Shown here piece after piece: positions 17,505 to 25,413 of a DNA stretch of 64,000 nt. The translations under genes were made by a program, and so were the position numbers. The stretch spans positions 1,868,501 through 1,932,500 of the forward strand of contig NZ_CP011509.1 of assembly GCF_001027285.1 (NCBI RefSeq), in the 5' to 3' direction. Under the pieces are notes generated by a model. That model was not told the origin of the DNA and made no database searches. It saw only the letters and a program-made list of their open reading frames with translations. Numbering within the stretch: position 1 is the stretch's first letter; each line of letters starts with the position of its first letter. This DNA is from Archangium gephyra (GTDB lineage Bacteria; Myxococcota; Myxococcia; Myxococcales; Myxococcaceae).

Positions 17505-20500
17505 ATGCTCTCCATCGCGCTCTTCGAGCTGCGCCAGCGGCTCAAGCTGCTGTCCACCTGGGTCTACTTCGGCGTCTTCCTCGCGCTCGCCTTCCTCGCG
17601 ATGAACGCCTCGGGAGGCGCCTTCAAGACCGTCATGATGGGCGGGAGTGTCGGCGGCAAGGTGCTCGCCAACTCGCCCTACATGCTGAACTCCCTGCTCA
17701 CCCTGTTGGGCTTCGCCGGAGTCATCGTCACCGGTGGGGTGATGGGCCAGGCCGTCTACCAGGACTTCGCCCACGGCACGCACACCCTCTTCTTCACCGC
17801 CCCCATCTCGCGCGCCCGCTACCTGCTCGGCCGCTTCCTCGGGGCCTTCCTCACGCTCGTCCTCATCTTCTCGAGCATCGGCCTGGGGGCCCGCCTTGGC
17901 GCCGCCATGCCCTACCTGGAGCCGAGCCTCATCGGCCCCACCGTGCCGGGCTCGTACCTGCGGCCCTACCTCGTCGGCATCCTGCCCAACCTCTTCTTCA
18001 CCGGGGCGCTCTTCTTCGGGATGGCCGCGCTCACCCGCCGCATCCTCCCCGTCTACGTCACCAGCGTGGTGCTGCTCGTGGGCTACCTCATGAGCGGCCG
18101 TCTGTTGAGCGAGTTCGACACCAAGTGGATCGCCGCGCTGGTGGACCCGTTCGGCATGAACGCGATGCGGCTGGTGACGGAGTACTGGACGCCCGCGGAG
18201 AAGAACACCCTCCTGGTTCCGCTCGAGGGCTGGTTCCTCCTCAACCGCATCACCTGGGTGGGCCTGGGCGCCGCCATGCTCGGCTACACCCTGTTGCGCT
18301 TCCAGCGCACCCACGCGCTGGCGGGAGGCCGCGTGGAGGCCCCTGCCGAGACCGAGGCGCCCCGGGCACCGCTCACGGCCCTCTCCGTCACGCGCGACTT
18401 CCGGGACGGCACCTTCCTGCGGATGCTCCCGCGCCTGGCGTGGCTGGACCTGAAGGAGACGGTGAAGAACATCTACTTCCTGGTGATGGTGCTGGCCGGC
18501 ATCATCATGGTGTTCGGCGCCTCGCGCACGCTCGGCGTCATGTTCGGCACCCCGGTCTACCCGGTGACGTACCTGGTGTTGGAGCTGGTGGGCGGCGGCT
18601 TCGGCCTCTTCCACGTCATCATCATCACCTTCTATTCGGGCGAGCTCATCTGGCGCGAGCGCGACGCGCGCATGAACCAGCTCTCGGACTCGCTGCCCGT
18701 GCCCGGGTGGCTGCCCTTCCTCTCCAAGCTGCTGGCGCTGATGGGCGTGCAGGTGCTGCTCAACGCGGTGCTGCTCGTCTGCGGCGTGCTGGTGCAGCTC
18801 TTCAACGGCTATACCCACCTGGAGCTCGGCCTCTACGTCACGGAGCTCTTCGGCTACCGGCTGCTGGACCTGTGGCTGCTGTGCATGCTGGCGGTGCTCG
18901 TCCACGTGCTGGTGGACAACAAGTACCTGGGCCACTTCACGATGGTGCTCTACCTGCTGGCGAGCACCTTCGCCTCGGCGCTGGGCTTCGAGCACGGCCT
19001 GTACAACTACGGGAGCGCGCCCAACCCCACGTACTCGGACATGAATGGCTACGGGCCCTTCGTGGCGCAGATGGTGTGGTTCCGCGTGTACTGGGCGCTC
19101 GTGGCGGTGGCGCTGGCCTTCGTCTCGCACCTGTTCTGGGTGCGGGGCACGGAGGGGGATGCCCGGTGGCGGGTGAAGCTGGCCGGCGCGCGGGCCTCGC
19201 TGCCGGTGCGGGTGGGCCTGGCGCTGTCCGTGGTGGGCACCATGGCCGTGGGCGGCTTCGTCTTCTACAACACCAACCGCCTGAACACCTTCCGGACGGA
19301 GAACGAGGAGCTGACGCGGTCCGCCGACTACGAGAAGAAGTACAAGCCGCTCGCGAAGGTGGCGCAGCCGCGCATCGTCTCGGCGAAGGTGCAGGTGGAC
19401 CTCTTCCCCGAGGAGCCGCGCATGCGGGCCCGGGGCACCTTCGGGCTCGTCAACAAGACGGCAGAGCCGGTGAAGACGGTGTACGTCAACCTGCCCGAGG
19501 ACTTGAAGGTGTACCGGCTGGTGGTGGCGGGCGTGGAGTCCGCGTCCGAGCAGGACACGCGGCTGGGCTTCTCCACGTACACGCTGCCCACGCCGCTGGC
19601 GCCGGGGGCCTCGGCCGAGCTCCAGTTCGAGCTGGGCCTGGAGCCGCGCGGCTTCCGCAACAAGGGCGCGGAGACGTCGCTCGTGGAGAACGGCACCTTC
19701 CTGCACAGCACGCTGTTTCCGCGGCTGGGCTACGTGGATGACTTCGAGCTCCAGGACGACGAGGCGCGCAAGAAGCAGGGGCTCGCGCCCAGGGAGCGCA
19801 TGGCGGACGTGAACGACCTGGAGGCCCGGCGCAACACGTACATCGCCTCGGACTCGGATTGGATCACCTTCGAGGCCACGGTGAGCACCTCGCCGGATCA
19901 GCTCGCCATGGCGCCCGGCTACCTCCAGCGCGAGTGGACGGAGAACGGGCGGCGCTACTTCCACTACACGATGGACAGCCCCATCCTGAACTTCTACTCG
20001 TTTCTCTCCGCGCGCTACGCGGTGAAGCGCGACACGTGGAACGGCGTGGCCATCGAGGTGCTCCACCACCCGTCCCACACGTACAACGTCGAGCGGATGA
20101 TCCAGGGCGTGAAGGACTCGCTGGAGTACTACACGAAGAACTTCGGGCCCTATCAGCACCGGCAGGTGCGCATCCTCGAGTTCCCCCGGTACGGCACCTT
20201 CGCCCAGGCCTTCCCCAACACCATTCCGTACTCGGAGGGCATCGGCTTCATCGCGAAGGTGGACCTGGAGGACCCCAAGGACGTGGACTACCCCTACTAC
20301 GTGACGGCCCACGAGGTGGCGCACCAGTGGTGGGCCCACCAGGTCATCGGCGGCAACGTGCAGGGCTCCACGCTCATGTCCGAGACGCTCTCGCAGTACT
20401 CGGCGCTGATGGTGATGAAGAAGAAGTACGGCGAGGCGCGCATGGGCCGCTTCCTGCGCTACGAGCTGGATGGCTACCTGCGCGGGCGCGCCTTCGAGCG

Positions 20501-21077
20501 CAAGAAGGAGTCGCCGCTGCTGCTCGTGGAGGGCCAGCAGTACATCCACTACAACAAGGGCAGCCTGGTGATGTACGCGCTGCAGGACTACATCGGCGAG
20601 GACAACCTCAACCGCGCCCTGGCCGCGTACCGGCAGAAGGTGGCCTTCCAGCAGCCGCCGTTCACCAACTCGCCGGAGCTGCTCGCCGAGCTGCGCGCGG
20701 TGACGCCCGAGCACCTGCAGTACGTGCTGCATGACTTCTTCGAGCGAATCACCCTGTACGAGAACCGGGCGCTCAAGGCGACGTACACCGAGGTGGCGGG
20801 CGGGAAGTTCGAGGTGAAGGTCACCGCGAAGGCGCGCAAGCTGGAGGCCAGCGGCACGGGCGCCGAGTCGGAGCTGAAGCTCGCGGACTGGGTGGACGTG
20901 GGCGTGCTCGACGAGGACGGCAAGCCGCTCTACCTGGAGAAGGTGCAGGTGACGAAGGAGGACGTGGAGTTCACCGCGCTGGTGGACCAGCGTCCGGCGA
21001 GGGCCGGCCTGGATCCGCTCAACAAGCTCATCGACCGCAAGCCGGATGACAACACGGTGGCGGTGGAGAAGCTCTGA
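17505..21077 (+). CDS. ABC-2-type permease fused to M1-family metalloaminopeptidase
   Basis: This 1190-residue fusion joins an N-terminal membrane half (about 1-590) with two sets of roughly six membrane segments of the ABC-2 type to a periplasmic M1 peptidase-like domain (about 620-1190). The zinc site HEVAH at 936-940 and the downstream SETLSQYS glutamate are intact, so catalysis is likely. Paired with the upstream ATPase, the protein may couple export with N-terminal trimming of a peptide, or use the peptidase fold for recognition. A repeat hairpin follows the stop. Confidence 0.92.
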   Translation: MLSIALFELRQRLKLLSTWVYFGVFLALAFLAMNASGGAFKTVMMGGSVGGKVLANSPYMLNSLLTLLGFAGVIVTGGVMGQAVYQDFAHGTHTLFFTAPISRARYLLGRFLGAFLTLVLIFSSIGLGARLGAAMPYLEPSLIGPTVPGSYLRPYLVGILPNLFFTGALFFGMAALTRRILPVYVTSVVLLVGYLMSGRLLSEFDTKWIAALVDPFGMNAMRLVTEYWTPAEKNTLLVPLEGWFLLNRITWVGLGAAMLGYTLLRFQRTHALAGGRVEAPAETEAPRAPLTALSVTRDFRDGTFLRMLPRLAWLDLKETVKNIYFLVMVLAGIIMVFGASRTLGVMFGTPVYPVTYLVLELVGGGFGLFHVIIITFYSGELIWRERDARMNQLSDSLPVPGWLPFLSKLLALMGVQVLLNAVLLVCGVLVQLFNGYTHLELGLYVTELFGYRLLDLWLLCMLAVLVHVLVDNKYLGHFTMVLYLLASTFASALGFEHGLYNYGSAPNPTYSDMNGYGPFVAQMVWFRVYWALVAVALAFVSHLFWVRGTEGDARWRVKLAGARASLPVRVGLALSVVGTMAVGGFVFYNTNRLNTFRTENEELTRSADYEKKYKPLAKVAQPRIVSAKVQVDLFPEEPRMRARGTFGLVNKTAEPVKTVYVNLPEDLKVYRLVVAGVESASEQDTRLGFSTYTLPTPLAPGASAELQFELGLEPRGFRNKGAETSLVENGTFLHSTLFPRLGYVDDFELQDDEARKKQGLAPRERMADVNDLEARRNTYIASDSDWITFEATVSTSPDQLAMAPGYLQREWTENGRRYFHYTMDSPILNFYSFLSARYAVKRDTWNGVAIEVLHHPSHTYNVERMIQGVKDSLEYYTKNFGPYQHRQVRILEFPRYGTFAQAFPNTIPYSEGIGFIAKVDLEDPKDVDYPYYVTAHEVAHQWWAHQVIGGNVQGSTLMSETLSQYSALMVMKKKYGEARMGRFLRYELDGYLRGRAFERKKESPLLLVEGQQYIHYNKGSLVMYALQDYIGEDNLNRALAAYRQKVAFQQPPFTNSPELLAELRAVTPEHLQYVLHDFFERITLYENRALKATYTEVAGGKFEVKVTAKARKLEASGTGAESELKLADWVDVGVLDEDGKPLYLEKVQVTKEDVEFTALVDQRPARAGLDPLNKLIDRKPDDNTVAVEKL

Positions 21078-21118
21078 CTCCTCTCCCTCTCCCCTCGGGA
21101 GAGGGTCGGGGTGAGGGT
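21078..21118 (+). repeat. Dispersed intergenic hairpin repeat, copy 1
   Basis: This element directly follows the permease/peptidase stop. Its core CCTCTCCC...GGGAGAGG forms a stem, followed by TCGGGGTGAGGG and a little later CTCCCGGGT. A near-identical element lies at 44691-44732, also directly after a stop codon. Such elements recur between genes in many GC-rich proteobacteria. It could serve as a terminator or mRNA end-protector. Confidence 0.75.
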
Positions 21119-21179
21119 ATCGAGGCTCCCGGGTCCTGACCTTTGACCCGTGAGCACTCTGGCGCCATGGTGGGCGGCC

Positions 21180-22100
21180 ATGAAGAAACCAGTGAGCCGG
21201 ATCTGGAAGGTGTTGCTCGGGGTGCTGGCGGGGGTGGTTCTGTTCCTCGCCCTCGCACTCACCGCGGTGCCGGTCCCCGAGCGCACCGGCTTCGGCCCAT
21301 CGCTCACGGAGTTGCGAGCGCTCGCCACGTCGACGGGCGAGCCGCTGCCCACGGAGTTCCGCCGCATCGTGGTGGGCGAGGGGACGATGCCGGAGTTCGC
21401 CCTGGTGGCGGGGCGGTTGCTCGGGACGCGTGCGGCCGTGTACCAGGCGCACCAGGTCCTCTACGGCGATGGGCGGAGCGTCATCGTCGATGCCGGGAGT
21501 GACGAGGAGACGCTGAAGCGCAACATGCCCGGCTCCCACCTCCAGGCGGACAACTACGCCCGGCTCCAGGAGGTGATGCGCCGCGCCGACGCCATCGTCC
21601 TCACGCACGAGCACTTCGACCACAGCGCGGGCATCGCGCACTCGCCGTACCTGGAGGAGGTCGCTCCACGGGCGATGCTGACGGAGGCCCAGCTCCACGG
21701 GCGCGACGCCGAGCGCGCCGGCTTCACCCCGGAGGTGGTGGGCCGCTTGAAGCCGCTGCGTTACGAGGGGATGCACCTGCTGCGGCCGGGCGTCGTGCTC
21801 ATCCGGGCGCCGGGCCACACACCGGGGACGCAGCTGGTCTACGTGCGGCTGGCGGACGGCCGGGAGTTCCTCCTGGTGGGAGACATCGCCTGGCACCAGG
21901 ACAACATCCTGCTGCCGCGCATGCACCCGAGGCTGGTGAACTGGCTGCTCGGCGAGGACGGCGAGGCGATGGCGAATCAGCTCCGCTACCTCCATGAGCT
22001 GCGGAAGGCCACGCCGGAGCTGAACCTCGTGGTGGCGCACGATGCGGAGCTGATGGCCGGGCTCCTCCAGCGCGGGCTGGTGCAGGACGGATTGCGGTAG
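21180..22100 (+). CDS. MBL-fold metallo-hydrolase with N-terminal membrane anchor
   Basis: This protein of about 306 residues has an uncleaved-looking hydrophobic N-terminus (KVLLGVLAGVVLFLALALT) and a metallo-beta-lactamase fold. The zinc motif THEHFDHSAG (H143 to H148) is complete, and later histidines appear in RAPGHTPG, GDIAWHQD and VAHDAEL. Substrates of this branch include lactones and thioesters; the exact one is unknown. GTG 21150 in the same frame is an alternative start. The active domain would face the periplasm. Confidence 0.88.
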   Translation: MKKPVSRIWKVLLGVLAGVVLFLALALTAVPVPERTGFGPSLTELRALATSTGEPLPTEFRRIVVGEGTMPEFALVAGRLLGTRAAVYQAHQVLYGDGRSVIVDAGSDEETLKRNMPGSHLQADNYARLQEVMRRADAIVLTHEHFDHSAGIAHSPYLEEVAPRAMLTEAQLHGRDAERAGFTPEVVGRLKPLRYEGMHLLRPGVVLIRAPGHTPGTQLVYVRLADGREFLLVGDIAWHQDNILLPRMHPRLVNWLLGEDGEAMANQLRYLHELRKATPELNLVVAHDAELMAGLLQRGLVQDGLR

Positions 22101-22172
22101 GACTCCGCGCGTCCTGTGTCCGGCGTCTGTCCTGGCGTGCGAGCAGGTGACCGGACAGGTAGATAAGCCAAC

Positions 22173-22202
22173 TTGACGTGACGGGTTCTCACAGTGGATA
22201 CT
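22173..22202 (+). promoter_or_regulatory. Possible sigma-70-type promoter for the nuclease pair
   Basis: TTGACG (22173-22178) and GATACT (22197-22202) are 18 bases apart, about 130 bases before the likely start of the Mrr-like gene. The match is moderate. No other promoter-like signal stands out in the 22101-22332 gap. Confidence 0.35.
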
Positions 22203-22332
22203 GCCGTGCGCGTCACATGCACGGCGGGTGTGTGGGCAATGAATGGCGTGTGCGTTGGATCGCAACGCGTGTCAGAGGGGCTCGTTAGCCTTTGAGCAGG
22301 ATGAGGCGGGGTTGGGGGTCGGGAGGTGGGGC

Positions 22333-22869
22333 GTGGAAGCGGGGGAGGAGAGGTACGTCGGCTGGGTGCGGTCCATGGGGAGGGCCGCGCTGCTCGATCT
22401 GTGGGCACAGATGCAGGAGGGTCAGGGCCTCGAGCCCTGGCCGCCAGGAAGAGCTTTCGAATACCTCATCCTGCGTGCGTTCCAGCTCGAGGGCGCACAG
22501 GTCGTCTGGCCCTATGGGGGACAGTGGGAGCAGGTGGATGGGGCGGTCTACGTCGATGGGCTCTCGTGTCTGGTCGAGTGCAAGCACTGGCGCGAGCCTG
22601 TCGATTTCAGCCCGATCGCGAAGTTCAAGGTGCGGGTCGATCGGCGGCCCCCGGCCGCTCTGGGTTTGATGTTCAGCGTGAAGGGGTTCACTGAGCCCGC
22701 ACTACGGGAGGCCTACGCGCAACCCTTGCGCAATGTCCTGCTGTGGGACGGCAGGGATGTGTCTCTGGCTTTGAGGGGCGGCATGCGTGCGGCCCTCGGG
22801 GCCAAATGGCGAAAGGCCGTGGAGGAAGCCCAGGTGGATTACGAGCTCAAGGCGGAGGATCTTCGATGA
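22333..22869 (+). CDS. Mrr-like restriction-endonuclease-fold protein
   Basis: This protein of about 178 residues has the fold signature of Mrr-type PD-(D/E)XK nucleases: E43 in GRAFEYL, D69 in QVDGAV, and E82/K84 in LVECKHW, followed by the family-like GLMFSVKGFTEPALREAY and ILLW-type strand NVLLWDG. Mrr relatives cleave DNA, often modified DNA, in phage defence. The start is uncertain: GTG 22333 has a GGGAGG at the right distance, while ATG 22243 and ATG 22375 are in the same frame. Its stop overlaps the next gene's ATG (ATGA), so the two proteins are co-made. No methylase is adjacent. Confidence 0.78.
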   Translation: MEAGEERYVGWVRSMGRAALLDLWAQMQEGQGLEPWPPGRAFEYLILRAFQLEGAQVVWPYGGQWEQVDGAVYVDGLSCLVECKHWREPVDFSPIAKFKVRVDRRPPAALGLMFSVKGFTEPALREAYAQPLRNVLLWDGRDVSLALRGGMRAALGAKWRKAVEEAQVDYELKAEDLR

Positions 22870-23420
22870 TTCCGTGTCTCGTCGTGCGCGGAGAGGTGAA
22901 TGCCCTCGTGCTTCGCAAGCTGCTCGAACCCGAGTTCGGGCGCGAACTCCGGGTGCTCGGAACGGACTACTTCTCGGAGAGTGTCTCCTTGGCCAGGTCT
23001 GTGCTCAGCAATCGCAAGGCCATCGTGGCCCTGGTCGTCGATACACGCTCAACCGAGCTCCAGCGGCTCCGGGAGTTGCACCGCTTCCTCGTCTACGCGC
23101 TGGTCCAGATTGAATCTCCGGACCTGTGGAAGGTGGTCCTGGTGGTGCCGGACACGGAGACCCTGCTCTTCCAGGACCGGAACGTGCTGCGTCAGGTGCT
23201 CGGGCGGGAGCCGACGGAGGAGGAATGGACTCGAGGCCAGAGCGAGCCTCTCCGCGTCCTGGAGGAGGTGTTCGGGCTCAAGGAGATACGCCTCGACAAG
23301 GAGCTGTGCCGGCGCCTGGAGCCGGTGGACGTGAGCTGTCTGGCCGGGCACTTCGTCGTGCGGCAGGTGCGGGAGTTCTTCCAGGCCCACCGGGAGGGAC
23401 GCACCACCCTGGTGTTCTGA
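22866..23420 (+). CDS. TOPRIM-like protein coupled to the Mrr-like nuclease
   Basis: This 184-residue protein is not a confident family match. The N-terminus (CLVVRGEVNALVLRKLL) resembles the glutamate strand-helix of TOPRIM domains, and AIVALVVDTRSTELQRLREL resembles the DxD strand with the second Asp replaced by Arg. A strand with VVLVVPDTETLLF follows, as in DUF4276/DUF4435-type proteins. It may be a degenerate TOPRIM subunit that regulates or targets the upstream nuclease. The four-base overlap makes a two-protein complex likely. Function is inferred. Confidence 0.65.
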   Translation: MIPCLVVRGEVNALVLRKLLEPEFGRELRVLGTDYFSESVSLARSVLSNRKAIVALVVDTRSTELQRLRELHRFLVYALVQIESPDLWKVVLVVPDTETLLFQDRNVLRQVLGREPTEEEWTRGQSEPLRVLEEVFGLKEIRLDKELCRRLEPVDVSCLAGHFVVRQVREFFQAHREGRTTLVF

Positions 23421-23433
23421 GCCGCCCCGCGCG

Positions 23434-24240
23434 CTAACGCATGGACAGGCGTCCGGCCATCACGGGGCCGCGGGAGGCCGCCAGCCGCCGGCGCCGGATG
23501 ATGGAGCGCAACCCCAGCCACATGGCCGCGAGCGACGCCACCATCCACACCGCCGCCCAGAAGGGCGCGGGCAGGTAGGTGAGCTGCGCCATGGCGTGCG
23601 CGTCGGAGACACCCACCTCCAGGCCGTAGCCGAACAGGCCCTTGATGTCCTGCAGTGCCAGGAGGCACGAGAGCGCGGCGATCCACACGACGAGCCCGCG
23701 CCGCAGCCACACCGGCCCCTTCCAGGCCACCAGTCCGAGCAGCGCCCCCATGCCGGCGATGAAGCCGAGCGTGAAGAGTCCGTCCGAGCGCGACGAGCCG
23801 GTGGCGAGCGCGTGGGCGGCTCCCGGATCCGGTGGCAGCAGCGGTACCCACAGCACGGCCACGCCCACCATCCAGACCACCAGCCCCCACAGCAGCGCAC
23901 GTCCGCTGCGCATGCGGCCGGCGGCCACCAGCAGCAGGGCCCCGGCCAGCGAGGAGCCCACGTAACCGCCCGAGGCGATGAGCAGCTCCCTCCAGAGCGA
24001 GCCGGTGAGCGAGTGGTAGGTGAGCCCGCCCGTGGCCGGGCTGATGGTGACGCTGCTCACGTGGGAGCCCACGGCCCAGGCCGCGAGGGCGTGTCCGCTC
24101 TCGTGCATGAGCGTGACCAGCAGCCGGAAGGGGTACAGCCATACCGTCTGCCAGAGGAAGAGGCTGGCCGCGGCGGCGAGCACCAGGCACGCCAGCAGCG
24201 CGCGGGTGGACATCGGCGGCGGCTCGGGGACGGGACGCAT
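23434..24240 (-). CDS. M50-like integral membrane metalloprotease
   Basis: This 268-residue protein with about seven hydrophobic segments has HESGH (46-50) in the first transmembrane region, as in the M50B-like family (PF13398). A start at M10 is also possible. These proteins are predicted intramembrane zinc proteases, and in actinobacteria many are uncharacterised. It is convergent with the nuclease pair, 13 bases apart. The substrate is unknown. Confidence 0.82.
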   Translation of the reverse strand: MRPVPEPPPMSTRALLACLVLAAAASLFLWQTVWLYPFRLLVTLMHESGHALAAWAVGSHVSSVTISPATGGLTYHSLTGSLWRELLIASGGYVGSSLAGALLLVAAGRMRSGRALLWGLVVWMVGVAVLWVPLLPPDPGAAHALATGSSRSDGLFTLGFIAGMGALLGLVAWKGPVWLRRGLVVWIAALSCLLALQDIKGLFGYGLEVGVSDAHAMAQLTYLPAPFWAAVWMVASLAAMWLGLRSIIRRRRLAASRGPVMAGRLSMR

Positions 24241-24287
24241 ACTCCTTGGACGCTAACACGGGGGCTTTCGTTCCGCCGGTCCCTCTC

Positions 24288-25354
24288 CTAGTGAAGTTCC
24301 ACGGGACTGCCCCAGCTGTCCGAGAAGAACTGAATCACGTGGGCGTGCTCGAAGACGATCTCCCGGGGTTGCTCCGTCAGGTGGCCGTGCTCGGGGACAA
24401 TCATCAGCGAGACCTCCCGATGGTGCGCCCTGGCCTTCCGGACGAACGCATCCGCATCCGACAGGGAGACCTTGGGATCCCGCCCTCCGAGCATGAGCGC
24501 GAGGGGCCCCTGGAGCCTGTCCACGTAGGTGATGGGGGAGATGGCCTGGAGCAGTTCGGGCTCGGTGCCGGGGTCTCCGTACTCGCGTGCTCTCGCCTTC
24601 CTCAGGTCCTCCGGTGCGTTCTTGAAGAAGGAATAGAGGTCCGTCTTCGCGGCCAGGGCGAAGCCCGCGTCGTACGTTCCCGCGAAGCGGGTCATTCCGA
24701 CGAGCGCCTGGTTGCCGCCATAACTCCAACCGAGGATGCCCACCTTCGGGGCCGTGCCGTCCCGGCTGAAGCGCGTCCGGACGAATTCGCCGCAGGCCTC
24801 GATGTCCGTCTGGGCCTCGGGCTTCCGGGGGCCGTTGTCCGCGTCCGCCCACGCCTCGTCGCAGCGGTCTCCCCGGATGTGGGGCTCGACGAAGATGAAG
24901 CCGGCCCGCAGGAAGAACTCCGGCCTCCAGTGGTAGCGGAGCGGTGCACACGCCCCGTTGTAGAAGACGATGACGGGGCAGACGGTGTGCTCACAGGGCG
25001 GCGGAACGCGGATGACGAGCGCAATCGTCACCGCGCCATGCTGGAAGGACTCCACGCTCCCGGTGGCGCTCCAGCGCAGGGTCTTGCCTCCATCCGCGAG
25101 GAGCTCCGTCAGCCGGGCGGTGAGCCGCGGGTCGGGCTCCCGCTTGGGGTAGGCCGCGTAGAGCTCACTCGGGGACCTGCTGCCCGTGACGAGCGCCGCC
25201 CCCTGTAATCCGGACTGTTCGCATCGGAATGGGCCCCGAGTACCGGCGCCGGGGCCTCCGTGGGTCGTCTCTCCGGATGCGCGCAGCCCGGGAGCCCCAG
25301 GAACAGCAGGGCGCCGAGCCAGACCGGACTCGCGAGTGTCTTCGCCATCGCCAT
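24288..25354 (-). pseudogene. Alpha/beta-hydrolase lipoprotein, frame broken by one base in a C5 run
   Basis: The body (frame ending at 24288) is a dienelactone-hydrolase or prolyl-oligopeptidase-like enzyme: nucleophile motif LGWSYGGNQ, acid in GGRDPKVS, and the final HGHLTEQP histidine. The matching N-terminus lies in another frame: MAMAKTLASPVWLGALLFLG ending in LPGCA, a clear lipoprotein leader starting at 25354. Adding one base to the C5 run at 25199-25203 fuses the two into about 355 residues. The uninterrupted frame to 25370 would instead give an implausible soluble N-terminus. Either the gene is a fresh pseudogene or the base was lost in sequencing. It is divergent from the methyltransferase gene across about 59 bases. 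Confidence 0.75.
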
Positions 25355-25413
25355 GGCGGCATCCTGCCACCCCCCGTACCGCGGAGGTTGGGGCTCGTCA
25401 TAGAGTGGAGGGG

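Noticed and set aside
17436-22265. 1609-codon open frame on the minus strand opposite the ABC permease/peptidase and MBL genes
   Set aside because: It is antisense to well-supported genes; its composition (His, Gln, Glu, Arg-rich, no domains) is typical of long antisense frames in GC-rich DNA.
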